This document shows positions 52,723 through 61,341 of a DNA stretch of 64,000 bases, in pieces. Below the pieces are notes generated by a model that saw only the letters and a list, made by a program, of their open reading frames with translations, made no database searches and was not told where the DNA came from. Every line of letters begins with the position of its first letter. Position 1 is the first letter of the stretch. This DNA comes from Archaeoglobus sp. JdFR-24 (GTDB lineage: Archaea > Halobacteriota > Archaeoglobi > Archaeoglobales > Archaeoglobaceae). A program made the position numbers and the translations under genes. The DNA is taken from contig MTML01000102.1 of the NCBI GenBank assembly GCA_002011215.1, forward strand, positions 58,765 through 122,764, given 5' to 3'.

Positions 52723-53226
52723 TCACCTGTTTAACCAGTGAAGTGATGATGCAATAACACCAATGGCACTGCAGGTTTCAAGACTCACACCTCTCCAGGT
52801 GATATCCAAATGGTGTTTTGCTCTCTTCATTAAATCTTTTGGTAAACCCCTTCTACCAAGACCTATCAAGAAAGTTGTTGACTCGTATTTTAAAAGTTTT
52901 CTCAATTCCTCCTCGCTTAGTTTTTTTACAGGATCTGGTTTTGATGTTGTGGCTATGATCTCCCCAAAATGGGCAGGGATCTTTTTAATCAGGTGGATTT
53001 TTCCTGTTTCCAGCAATTCAATGGCATATTTTCCATGTTCACCAATGGTTGTGTATTCAGTGACAGACCTAACCATTTCTCCCTCATTTTTCCAGAAATC
53101 GAAATCGAGGAGCGCAAGGTGAAATCTAAATGCATAACATAAGGGGACTGCTCTTGCAATAGATCTCAGATGAATTTCGTGAAGTATCAGTTTATCGTAG
53201 GTATTTACGAGGCAGAGTGTAATCAT
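52723..53226 (-). CDS. DUF531 SPOUT-like putative RNA methyltransferase
   Basis: 167 residues. FLIGLGRRGLPKDLMKRAKHHLDITWRGVSLETCSAIGVIA resembles the knotted SAM-binding region of SPOUT methyltransferases; archaeal DUF531. Next to kptA, so an RNA-modification role is reasonable. No ATP or DNA-binding motif. Confidence 0.7.
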   Translation of the reverse strand: MITLCLVNTYDKLILHEIHLRSIARAVPLCYAFRFHLALLDFDFWKNEGEMVRSVTEYTTIGEHGKYAIELLETGKIHLIKKIPAHFGEIIATTSKPDPVKKLSEEELRKLLKYESTTFLIGLGRRGLPKDLMKRAKHHLDITWRGVSLETCSAIGVIASSLHWLNR

Positions 53227-53427
53227 AACATTGGGTGGACGGGTGGTATAAAAAACAAACCCGAGAAAGAATAAACCAAGATTATTAAAACTGAAGAATC
53301 AATTTAATAGTATATAAATATATATTTCCTAATGACTTCTGACTTCTAACATGATAGGTAGTGGTTTTAAATATTGGCGTTTTGCTAATCCTTAACATAC
53401 AATAATTAAAAATAGGGGTGGAAAATT

Positions 53428-55167
53428 GTGGCTTTAACGACGTCTGTAATAATTGGTTTGGGACTGTTGATATATGTGGTTCTGTACCTGACATACGGAA
53501 AAAAACTGGAACGAGAGATCGTCAAAGCTGATTCGAGCCGTGAAACTCCAGCTAAAAAGCTTTACGATGGTGTAGACTTTGTACCTGCTGAAAGACCGGT
53601 GCTTTTCGGTCACCACTTTGCCTCCATCGCCGGTGCTGCACCAATCGTTGGACCCGTTCTGGCTATGGCCTGGGGCTGGCTGATGAGTCTCGCGTGGATT
53701 TGGCTGGGCAATGTGCTTATCGGAGCTGTACATGACTATCTATCTCTCATGGCTTCTGTAAGATACGATGGTCGGAGCATTCAGTGGATCTCCGGTAAGG
53801 TTATGAGCAGAAGGACTTCCCTGACATTTCAGGTGTTCATATATTTCGTTCTGATTCTTGTTGTTGCTGCCTTTGCTGCAGTTATAACTTCTATATTCGT
53901 AAAGACACCGCAAGTAGCGACTGCATCCATACTTTTCATACTGTCTGCACTTGTAGTGGGTTACCTGATGTACAGAGTCAGAATAGGGATGACTCCAGCA
54001 ACGGCTGTAGGTTTGGCTATGCTGGTGGTAAGCATATGGTTGGGCTTCCAGTATCCACTTTCACTCTCAGCAAATCAGTGGTATGGAATTCTGTTCATGT
54101 ACATAATCATCGCCGCCTCACTTCCCGTATGGATTCTTTTGCAACCGCGAGACTACTTAAATGCATGGTTACTCTGGTTTGGTCTCCTTGCAGGCGGTCT
54201 GGCGTTTATCATCGTTAACAAAGAGATAACTTGGCCCGCATACACAATGTTCTCTGCAACGGTTGTAGGTGGTAAACCCTCTCCTTTCTGGCCCGTGATT
54301 CCTTTGGTTATAGCCTGCGGTTCTCTCTCAGGCTTCCACTCTATCGTTGCATCAGGTACAACCTCCAAGCAGCTTGCCAACGAACTTCATGGTCTCACAA
54401 TTGGATATGGAGGAATGCTGACCGAAGGTTTTCTTTCAACCCTTGTTGTTACATCCATAGCCGCATATGGGATGTCCCTACTTTCACAGGCAGCATCAAA
54501 GCTAGCAGGAGCGGGAATAGAGGTTGCTAGGCTGACTGATCCCACTTATATGGGGACAACGTATGTTGCAGCGATGCTGAATAGCTTTGGCAAAGTGGGT
54601 ATTTTCGCTCAGAGTTACGGTATGGGGTGGCATGATGCCTTTGGTGTGGATGTAACAGTGGGTGCAGTCTTTGCCGGTCTATGGGTTTCGGCTTTTGCAC
54701 TGACTACACTGGACACAACAAACAGATTAGCGAGGTTCACTTGGAGTGAGCTGGTCGAAGAACTTGTCTCTGATGGTGCGACGAAGTCTGCATTAACCAA
54801 CAGATGGGTTGCTTCAGTAGTGGCAGCTACAATAGGTATTGGACTGGCCATGACAGGTAACTGGACGATTATCTGGCCTGCATTTGGAGGGGCAAATCAA
54901 ATGCTGGCTGCAATAGCTCTCATGACTGCAGGCCTGTGGGTCAGGAATATACTTAAAGTGAAAGGAATTATGAGGCATCTCGTCATCGTACCAGCTCTAT
55001 TCTTGTGGGTGACAGTTACGCTGGCGTACATATGGTTCATAGTGGTCGTAACTCCATCGCCACCAGTACTCGCTGTAGTGACGATAGAACTTTTGCTCGC
55101 TCTAATGCTGATCTACGAATTTGCGGTTGCTGTGAAGAGGGAAACACCGGAAGTTGTTCCTTCATGA
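53428..55167 (+). CDS. cstA: CstA-family transporter (carbon starvation protein)
   Basis: 579 residues, about sixteen helices. FVPAERPVLFGHHFASIAGAAPIVGP and GAVHDYLSLMASVRYDGRSI are the CstA signature; GSLSGFHSIVASGTTSKQL and TTLDTTNRLARFTW are later family motifs. Start GTG 53428 follows a GGGGTGG site. Bacterial CstA/BtsT import peptides or pyruvate by proton symport. First gene of a five-gene operon. Confidence 0.93.
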   Translation: MALTTSVIIGLGLLIYVVLYLTYGKKLEREIVKADSSRETPAKKLYDGVDFVPAERPVLFGHHFASIAGAAPIVGPVLAMAWGWLMSLAWIWLGNVLIGAVHDYLSLMASVRYDGRSIQWISGKVMSRRTSLTFQVFIYFVLILVVAAFAAVITSIFVKTPQVATASILFILSALVVGYLMYRVRIGMTPATAVGLAMLVVSIWLGFQYPLSLSANQWYGILFMYIIIAASLPVWILLQPRDYLNAWLLWFGLLAGGLAFIIVNKEITWPAYTMFSATVVGGKPSPFWPVIPLVIACGSLSGFHSIVASGTTSKQLANELHGLTIGYGGMLTEGFLSTLVVTSIAAYGMSLLSQAASKLAGAGIEVARLTDPTYMGTTYVAAMLNSFGKVGIFAQSYGMGWHDAFGVDVTVGAVFAGLWVSAFALTTLDTTNRLARFTWSELVEELVSDGATKSALTNRWVASVVAATIGIGLAMTGNWTIIWPAFGGANQMLAAIALMTAGLWVRNILKVKGIMRHLVIVPALFLWVTVTLAYIWFIVVVTPSPPVLAVVTIELLLALMLIYEFAVAVKRETPEVVPS

Positions 55168-55439
55168 TAAAATTATTAAATAATATTTTAAAATTTTTTA
55201 AAGGAATTCAAGAGGGATTTAAGGGTAAATCAATAGAATATATACGTATAGAAGAAAGAGAACTTGAAAATGTCTTTTCACTGCTTTTGTTTGGGAGCTA
55301 CATCGGTTTGCCCTCACCACCAGCGTTCTTAAGTCTTGAACTCCTGCCATACGTTGCAAGAGAGCTTTATATACTTGGAATAGCTGCGGAAAGGTCAGAC
55401 GATCCGTTAGGGCAGATTGCAGAATTTTTTGAACTGTGA
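55164..55439 (+). CDS. Small conserved-looking protein after cstA
   Basis: 91 residues from ATG 55164, which overlaps the cstA stop (ATGA). Helical, acidic-basic N-terminus, then PSPPAFLSLELLPYVARELYI with a conserved-looking proline hinge. Not a membrane protein. Family not recognised; its tight coupling to cstA suggests a partner of the transporter or of the following ATPase. Confidence 0.72.
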   Translation: MIKLLNNILKFFKGIQEGFKGKSIEYIRIEERELENVFSLLLFGSYIGLPSPPAFLSLELLPYVARELYILGIAAERSDDPLGQIAEFFEL

Positions 55440-55443
55440 GATC

Positions 55444-56346
55444 ATGGAGAATGGATACATATTCATCGGAAAAGGCGGAGTTGGAAAAACCACATGTTCG
55501 GCTGCTATGGCCCTTGGGCTTGCACAAAAAGGAAAAACACTCATCGCATCTCTCGATCCAGCTCACAATCTTGGTGATGTATACGGGGTGAGACTTTCCG
55601 GAACTCCAAAAAAAATCAACCAAAGTCTCTATGCCATGGAGGTTGACATCGATGAGCTAGCGAGGAAATACATAGAAAGAACAGTGAACAGGATAAAGGA
55701 TATGTACACCTATCTTAAAGTGCTGAACCTCGACAAATATGTGGAATCGTTGAAATATTCCCCGGGCATCGAGGAATACAGCATTCTTGAGGCCCTTATT
55801 GATTTATTTTCAGCAAATTATGACTATGTCATCCTTGATATGCCTCCGACAGGTCTTACGGTGAAAACTCTAACACTACCCTATACCACATTAATCTGGA
55901 TCGAAAAACTCATCAGACTGAGAAAGGATATACTCAGCAGAAGGATGACAATTGAGAGTATAACCGGTAAGAAATGTGTTGTAATTGACGGTAAAGAAGT
56001 CGAGATTCCTGTTTCAGAAGAGGAGGATCCGATCTTCAGAGAGTTAAAGCAGAAAAAAGAAAAAATGGAGTTTATAAAGAACTTTCTGACAGGAGATAAG
56101 TGTTCCTTTATTCTTGTAACAAACCCAGAAGCTCTCTCACTGTTTGAAGGGGAGCGGGCAATTAAGACACTGAAGAATTTTGGAATAAATGTCTCGAAAA
56201 TAATTATAAATAAGTTCGTGGAGCATAACGATGTGACAAAGAAAATAAGTCAACTTGGATCGACTCTTAAAATACCTCTTTTTGACAGAGAACCTCGGGG
56301 AATGGATGAACTGACTAAAATATTCCAGCTGGTGGAAGTATTATGA
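55444..56346 (+). CDS. ArsA/GET3-like ATPase
   Basis: About 300 residues from ATG 55444. Deviant Walker A GKGGVGKTT at residues 8-16 and switch I SLDPAHNLGDVYG; ILDMPPTGLTVKTL is switch II. ArsA/GET3 family; ArsA pumps arsenite, GET3 targets tail-anchored proteins. No arsenite Cys pair is seen, so a chaperone-like role for membrane proteins is the better guess. Overlaps the DUF59 gene by four bases. Confidence 0.85.
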   Translation: MENGYIFIGKGGVGKTTCSAAMALGLAQKGKTLIASLDPAHNLGDVYGVRLSGTPKKINQSLYAMEVDIDELARKYIERTVNRIKDMYTYLKVLNLDKYVESLKYSPGIEEYSILEALIDLFSANYDYVILDMPPTGLTVKTLTLPYTTLIWIEKLIRLRKDILSRRMTIESITGKKCVVIDGKEVEIPVSEEEDPIFRELKQKKEKMEFIKNFLTGDKCSFILVTNPEALSLFEGERAIKTLKNFGINVSKIIINKFVEHNDVTKKISQLGSTLKIPLFDREPRGMDELTKIFQLVEVL

Positions 56347-56627
56347 AGGCAGAAGATCTCCTCGGACTTTTAAGGAATGTAAAAGACCCAGAAACTGGGG
56401 CAAGTATTCTTGAACTCGGTATAGTCAGTGGAGTTGAGGTTGAAAATGATGTAGCGACAGTATATGTAACTTTCAACAGAACTGTGCCAAACTGTAAAGC
56501 CTGCGTTCCTATTGCTTGGTTGATAATTAATTCGATTATCAGAAAAATAGAGAAATGTTTGAGGGATTCTGGGTTCAGTTATAAAATTGTGGAAAGTTCG
56601 ACAGGTCAAATTCACGCGGAGGGTTGA
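56343..56627 (+). CDS. DUF59/MIP18-like protein
   Basis: 94 residues. VKDPETGASILELGIVSGVEV is the DUF59 pattern; CKACVPIAWLI has a CxxC as seen in Fe-S carrier members. Often associated with iron-sulfur cluster targeting. Lies between an ArsA-like ATPase and a membrane protein in the cstA operon. The TGA overlaps the next TTG start. Confidence 0.8.
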   Translation: MKAEDLLGLLRNVKDPETGASILELGIVSGVEVENDVATVYVTFNRTVPNCKACVPIAWLIINSIIRKIEKCLRDSGFSYKIVESSTGQIHAEG

Positions 56628-57265
56628 TTTTGGTCTTGGATCTTTCTAATCTGTTTCCACTCATAGTAATTCTCGCTGGAGTTGCAACACTCCAGTTTTT
56701 TTACGGAAGAAAGCTGAATCTGGCGCTGATGAAAAACATCGTGATAACGCTTGAAGAAAATTTAAAGCCAAAAGACCAACTTTACACGTGGCTTGGTGGG
56801 TACATTGGATTTAAAGCTGAATACGATGTTGAAGATGTGACAATTGAAAAAATTGAGGCCACTCTAACACTTCTACCGAGACACAGCATCTTCTATCTAC
56901 CCATATCCAAAGCCACACTAAGAGGAGATCGCCTCTTTATCGTCTTCAGAAGCCGTTATCCAATCAAAGGAGATGTGCACATAATCAGAAAGGGGCTGTA
57001 TAGATTTGGGAAAGGTATCGATGACCCAATGGAATACTTTAGTGAGATTGTGCTGTTGAACGGGGTGGAGTACGAGATATTTTTCAAGAAGAGGGAAGAT
57101 AAGGATAGACTGATCAACCTGCTCAGCGGACTTCCAGCGGAGAAAATCAAGCATTTTTCAATCACACCCTCAACCAGGGTTGTGTATGCGTTCATAACTC
57201 CTGATAGGAGGTTAATTCAGGAGTTGATACCCAGGATGTTTAAAATAACAAAAGAGTTTGCTTAA
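56624..57265 (+). CDS. Membrane-anchored protein of unknown function
   Basis: 213 residues with TTG start overlapping the previous TGA. One N-terminal helix (residues 9-27), then a beta-rich soluble part with LPRHSIFYLPISKATL and the charged GIDDPMEYFSEIVLLNG. Last gene of the cstA operon. Family not recognised by me, though the domain has the look of a conserved archaeal protein. Confidence 0.65.
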   Translation: MILVLDLSNLFPLIVILAGVATLQFFYGRKLNLALMKNIVITLEENLKPKDQLYTWLGGYIGFKAEYDVEDVTIEKIEATLTLLPRHSIFYLPISKATLRGDRLFIVFRSRYPIKGDVHIIRKGLYRFGKGIDDPMEYFSEIVLLNGVEYEIFFKKREDKDRLINLLSGLPAEKIKHFSITPSTRVVYAFITPDRRLIQELIPRMFKITKEFA

Positions 57266-57401
57266 GGTCTTACCAAATTACATTTCAGCTAACCTCTGCA
57301 AAGCTCTTTTTTCTCTAAATCCAGGAGCTGTAACGGCCCTCCACCAGCACACTCTTTTTGATTAATGAGTTAGAATCTTTAGAATCATGTTAAAAAGCTG
57401 T

Positions 57402-57866
57402 TTAAATTGAATCTTTTAACCTTTCATTTTCCCTTTTTAATTCTTCAATCTTATTCTTCCATTTTTCTGCTTTCTTGCTTCCAATTGGGAAGATGCTTGC
57501 CGCAAATATGAATTTCTCACCATTCTCTTCGTATGTTATCTTTAAAATTGTTTTTGATATCATCACTCTGCCTCCCCAGAATCTACTTAGCTCTACATTT
57601 CTTATTTTTTCTATTGGAATGAAAACATCTGGCAAACCAGTGATATAAACAAACGTACTTCTTTTGCGGAATGATGATTTTTTGGATGATGGTGCCGGTA
57701 TCAAGGCGCTCTCAAATTTCTTGAAATACACGCCACTTTCAGTCAACCTAAGAATTCCATTACCTCTCACACGTAGGAAAATAGATCTCAATAATGCAAA
57801 TTTATCTGCTTTCACGATTCCGTAATAGTTTGCAAATTTATTTTCTAATATAACTCCCTCTTCCAT
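57402..57866 (-). CDS. PH/GRAM-like domain protein of unknown function
   Basis: 154 residues. A beta-rich core (GNGILRLTESGVYFKKF ... FVYITGLPDVFIPIEKIRNVELSRFWGGR) with the strand pattern of PH/GRAM-like domains, ending in a Lys/Glu-rich coiled coil (KWKNKIEELKRENERLKDS). No catalytic motif. Solitary, AT-rich flanks. Confidence 0.6.
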   Translation of the reverse strand: MEEGVILENKFANYYGIVKADKFALLRSIFLRVRGNGILRLTESGVYFKKFESALIPAPSSKKSSFRKRSTFVYITGLPDVFIPIEKIRNVELSRFWGGRVMISKTILKITYEENGEKFIFAASIFPIGSKKAEKWKNKIEELKRENERLKDSI

Positions 57867-58077
57867 TTTTCTATCCCTAAATCGTCGTTTCTAAAGAGTT
57901 GATTTTTAAATCTTTTTATTTTTGAGGTTTTGAGATATATATAATGTTATATCGAATATGAAATTGTTGAACATTTTCAAGAGCAGTGGAGATGTCTACC
58001 TCTTGCTTTAAAGTTGTTGGGGAGAAGATGTTATTCATATGATGAAAAATGCCAGAATGTTAGCTTGAGTTATTATC
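57867..58077. other. AT-rich gap, no gene seen
   Basis: About 210 bp ahead of the broken regulator; contains TTTTTAAAT and ATATATAATGTTATAT runs that may be promoter elements of the gene 57402-57866, nothing else supportable. Confidence 0.35.
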
Positions 58078-58267
58078 AATATCTTCCCCACAATTAAATG
58101 TCTTCAATTTTTACTTTAAAAGATCTCGCTATTTTAAAACTCCGGAGATGGACCGTGCTCTCACCTCTCTATTGGCTATTAATGTCTGTCTTGTTACTCC
58201 AAACTTCTCCGCAAGTGCCCCCCGCGTCAAATTGTGTATAACCATAAACCTTGAGTTTGTTCTTCAT
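58078..58267 (-). pseudogene. Decayed XRE-type HTH regulator
   Basis: ATG 58267 reads MKNKLKVYGYTQ, then shifted frames give NLTRGALAEKFGVTRQTLIA (HTH recognition helix) and KIARSFKVKIEDI, followed by premature stops and frame changes. Intact relatives are ~65-residue regulators of the form MKNRIKELR...LTQEELAEKLGVTRQTI. At least two frameshifts. It sits five bases after the DUF2178-like remnant, its usual partner. Confidence 0.7.
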
Positions 58268-58272
58268 CCTGT

Positions 58273-58552
58273 TTAGCATCTATATTTCTTGCTATAATAT
58301 CTATAGGAAATTATATATAGCAAGATTAAAGTACTGACCGAGCAACCTAACGCAAAGCCAGCTTGTGCAACCCCGATGCTCCCGCTTTTACCCAATACAA
58401 TCAAAATGACACTTACAACTGCAATTAGTGGTAACATCATATTTCCAATCGAGACAGACAACCCAACTACTGCACCAACAGCCATTGTTATTGCTAGTTG
58501 AATTCGGGATAGTGTGAATATGCTGGACTTTTCCCACTCACAATAATTTCAT
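58273..58552 (-). pseudogene. Decayed DUF2178-like membrane protein
   Basis: An open part of 70 codons (58485-58273) starts MAVGAVVGLSVSIGNMMLPL and has two to three hydrophobic helices ending YYSKKYRC. Upstream a ribosome site GGAG and ATG 58552 lead after four codons to TGA; a shifted frame (SIFTLSRIQLAIT) then joins the open part. Looks like DUF2178, the membrane partner of small XRE regulators, with an internal deletion and a 5' frameshift. The tail could still be translated. Confidence 0.55.
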
Positions 58553-58593
58553 GACTCTCCTTTAAACTTCTTGATCAATTCTGAACATATAAT

Positions 58594-59550
58594 TCAGTAT
58601 CCTTTCATCTTATCCACCACGTTGATGAGTTCTTCACCTTTCAAAAACCTCCTGAGATTCTTCATAAAAATTGAGAGTGCCCTCTCCCAGTAGCGAGGAG
58701 TTGAGCCAGCCACATGGGGTGTTATTATCACATTATCCAGCTCCCAAAGCTCTGATGTTTCTGGCAATGGTTCTGTTGTCACAACATCTAAAGCGGCACC
58801 AGCGATCCACCGCTCTCGAAGAGCCTTAATCAAAGCCTTCTCGTCCACGACCTCACCTCTGGCGATGTTTATAAGATATGCTGTCTTCTTCATTTTTCTC
58901 AGCTCACGCTCTCCAATCAAATTCTCCGTTTCAAGTGTGAGGGGAACGCAGAGGACGAGGTAGTCAGACTCCGCAAGCACCGTATCAATGTCATCTATAC
59001 CATAAACTTCATCTACGTGTTCCACCTTTGATGGGCTTCTTTTGGCACCTATAACTCTCATGCTGAAGCACTTCCCCTTCCTTGCAATTTCCCTGCCTAT
59101 TGAGCCAAACCCGATGATGCCCAGAGTTTTCCCCTTCAGCTCATCAAGGGGTTCGAAGGGGATAGGATGTCTCACCTTCCAGACCTTTCTTTTCTGGTCT
59201 TCCAAGAGTTCGGGAAGTTTTCGGGCGAAGGCCAAAATCAGTGCAAAAACGTGGTCTGAGGCTTGGGATGCATGGATTCCTCTGGCACAGGTTACAATGA
59301 CATTACTGTTTCTGACTTCATCTATCAACAGCGAATCTACTCCAACAAAGGGAGATTGAATCCACATGAGTTTTTTTGCTTTATTGAATATTTCAGAAGT
59401 TATTTTATTGCTGAATAGAACTTCGGCATCTTCTATTTCCTTCAAAATTTCGTCATGCTCAGTGGCCTTTACAGCTTGGACACCTTCTATCGCTCTGATT
59501 TGCGCTATATATCTCTCATCCAGAGGGAAGGCAACAAGAACCTTAACCAT
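58594..59550 (-). CDS. D-isomer-specific 2-hydroxyacid dehydrogenase
   Basis: 318 residues. NAD motif GIIGFGSIGREIA, catalytic Arg in INIARGEVVDEKAL, Glu in DVVTTEPLPE and His in VIITPHVAGSTP are all in place. Reduces 2-ketoacids or oxidises D-2-hydroxyacids (glyoxylate, phosphoglycerate-like or lactate). The lack of ACT domains excludes a full SerA. Substrate not determined. Confidence 0.92.
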   Translation of the reverse strand: MVKVLVAFPLDERYIAQIRAIEGVQAVKATEHDEILKEIEDAEVLFSNKITSEIFNKAKKLMWIQSPFVGVDSLLIDEVRNSNVIVTCARGIHASQASDHVFALILAFARKLPELLEDQKRKVWKVRHPIPFEPLDELKGKTLGIIGFGSIGREIARKGKCFSMRVIGAKRSPSKVEHVDEVYGIDDIDTVLAESDYLVLCVPLTLETENLIGERELRKMKKTAYLINIARGEVVDEKALIKALRERWIAGAALDVVTTEPLPETSELWELDNVIITPHVAGSTPRYWERALSIFMKNLRRFLKGEELINVVDKMKGY

Positions 59551-59640
59551 ATTTTCTTATCTCTTATTTTTTAATTTTAAATCTTGTGTTGATTTTGCAT
59601 GTTTCGTTTGAGATTAGATTGAGGCTTGGCCTATTTAATG

Positions 59641-60216
59641 TCAATTAAGTTTGTATTCATCAATTTCTGCCTCTGCCATCATCTTCTCTGATAACCTGCG
59701 GAGATAGAAAAGAAAGGACAGTATAAGTGGTAATGGCATCAGAAGTGTTGCAGGCGTGAACCAGTAGGGCAAGCGCCCTGTCAGGTTTCCCACATATATC
59801 CCCCACTCCAGGAGCAAGAGGTAGTATGTAATGAAGACGCCAAGGACTATCAACGCCTTGAAATACCTGTTAACCCATAAACTTCTTCTTTCTGACGGGA
59901 TTTTAGTGATATGCGTAAAGAATGCTGGAAGATTTATGAGGTATGGATACTTGTTTAGGAGTGTGAAGCGGTATCTGATTATTATTAGAAAGATTATTGG
60001 GGCTGGACTGAATGCTGCTGGTAATAGCAAAAATACTTCCCTTCTACCGTAGGAAGTCGGTTCTCCACTGAAGCCAAAGTGAGTTGGAATTCTTTCAGGC
60101 AGGGTAAAATATGCATAAACTCCTAGAATCCATAAAGCAATAAAACCTAAGAAAAGCAATCCTATCATCATTCTGCCTTTAGTACTTATTGGTTCTGGTG
60201 TAATCAGGTCTTCCAT
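59641..60216 (-). CDS. DUF1648-type membrane protein
   Basis: 191 residues, about four to five helices. YFTLPERIPTHFGFSGEPTSYG is the DUF1648 motif (PxxIPxHFxxxGxxxxxG), seen in SdpI-like immunity proteins. Bacterial SdpI protects against a toxin; no toxin gene is adjacent here, so the role is open. Confidence 0.82.
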   Translation of the reverse strand: MEDLITPEPISTKGRMMIGLLFLGFIALWILGVYAYFTLPERIPTHFGFSGEPTSYGRREVFLLLPAAFSPAPIIFLIIIRYRFTLLNKYPYLINLPAFFTHITKIPSERRSLWVNRYFKALIVLGVFITYYLLLLEWGIYVGNLTGRLPYWFTPATLLMPLPLILSFLFYLRRLSEKMMAEAEIDEYKLN

Positions 60217-60366
60217 CCTCGACCCCTCTTTAGTTTATCTGTTAAACATTTATTTTATCTAACGTATCGCAAATAAAAAAGTTCGTTTAGCAAATTTCCC
60301 TTTTATCTATTGTTGAGTGACCGAGCAAAACGAAGGCAAGACGGGAAGTGCTGCAGAGTTGCTCGT

Positions 60367-60394
60367 CCGTCAAGAGTCATCCGTCAAGAGTCAT
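60367..60394. repeat. 14-bp perfect tandem duplication
   Basis: CCGTCAAGAGTCAT at 60367-60380 and 60381-60394. Confidence 0.95.
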
Positions 60395-60417
60395 ATTGCA
60401 TACAATATTATAGTAAA

Positions 60418-60443
60418 TAATGCAACAAATTAATGCAACAAAT
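60418..60443. repeat. 13-bp perfect tandem duplication
   Basis: TAATGCAACAAAT at 60418-60430 and 60431-60443. Confidence 0.95.
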
Positions 60444-60490
60444 AATTAATCGCTAAGCACCAGTATAACAGTTTATCACATTTTGATGGC

Positions 60491-60528
60491 CTTTTGTAAT
60501 AGGATAAACCTTTTGTAATAGGATAAAC
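60491..60528. repeat. 19-bp perfect tandem duplication
   Basis: CTTTTGTAATAGGATAAAC at 60491-60509 and 60510-60528. Confidence 0.95.
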
Positions 60529-60619
60529 GATGAATAAACAGGAAGATGCAATGTTAGTCGAAGTCATCCATCAGCCTCAAATCCTGCTCACTTTCCCCCG
60601 ACGAAGATGAAGAAATCCA

Positions 60620-61306
60620 TTACGATTTAGGTGGTTTTACAGCAATAACGATCTCCCCCGGCAGTCCAAACAACTTTACTTTTTCTTTGTACTTTATCTC
60701 GAATCCAGCTTCTCGTATTGATTGCTCAACATAAATTGGTCTGCAGTCAACATATTGAGGAAATTTTTTGTGCATCCATTCGTACAACTTCAATAAGATT
60801 GAATCTCCATCTTTTTTTGACATGCTGACAACTCCAAGCCTTCCATTTGGTTTTAAGACCCTTTTAATCTCGTTAAGAATTTTCGGGATTTCGGGTGTAT
60901 CAAAAAGTTCAAGAGTGAAGCTCATAAAAACAGCATCGAATTTGTTATCCTCATAGGGTAATTTTGAGGCGTCCCCACAGTATAGCTCAACCATATCTAA
61001 AAGCCCAGCTTTTTCGAGTCTTTGCCTGCTAACATCCAACATCCCAGATGAAATGTCGATACCGTAAACCTTGCCCTCTTCACCTACTAACTCCGCCATT
61101 TTCTTTAAGCAGTGCCCGGTTCCAAAACCAATCTCCAGAACAATTTCTCCTTTTTTAATGTCCAACAGCTCCAACGCTCTATTTCTATATTTTTTCTCAA
61201 AGACTCCGGCAAAATAATCATAAAATCGGCTAATCTTATCGTAAGCCTTTTTTGCCTGAGCCTTGCTCCTATCCACTCGTAATACTTTGTGGTTTTGTGA
61301 AGTCAT
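60620..61306 (-). CDS. Class I SAM methyltransferase (UbiE/Coq5-like)
   Basis: 228 residues from ATG 61306, which has GGTGG ahead and clears the upstream gene; a reading to 61414 overlaps it by 73 bases. Motif I VLEIGFGTGHCL, post-I YGIDISSGML, and FDAVFMSFTLELFD as motif II. Could methylate a quinone, lipid or small molecule. Third gene after a metal ATPase and a membrane methyltransferase, so metal or metalloid methylation is conceivable but unproven. Confidence 0.82.
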   Translation of the reverse strand: MTSQNHKVLRVDRSKAQAKKAYDKISRFYDYFAGVFEKKYRNRALELLDIKKGEIVLEIGFGTGHCLKKMAELVGEEGKVYGIDISSGMLDVSRQRLEKAGLLDMVELYCGDASKLPYEDNKFDAVFMSFTLELFDTPEIPKILNEIKRVLKPNGRLGVVSMSKKDGDSILLKLYEWMHKKFPQYVDCRPIYVEQSIREAGFEIKYKEKVKLFGLPGEIVIAVKPPKS

Positions 61307-61341
61307 TTTGTCCACCTTTTGTAGTTTATCTTTTAAATTAT

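Larger units (their letters stand above)
60217..60619. other. Intergenic region rich in short tandem duplications
   Basis: About 400 bp without a gene. Three different perfect tandem duplications lie within 165 bp (60367-60394, 60418-60443, 60491-60528). A few short open frames end quickly. ATATTATAGTAAATAA near 60405 is TATA-like with no gene following. Confidence 0.6.

Noticed and set aside
58273..58485. Intact small membrane protein gene
   Set aside because: The ATG has no ribosome site, homologous sequence continues upstream in frame and then breaks, and the partner regulator is also broken; treated as a remnant.
60367..60528. CRISPR-like cluster of short repeats
   Set aside because: Repeats are 13-19 bp, of three different sequences, directly adjacent without spacers, and no cas genes are present.
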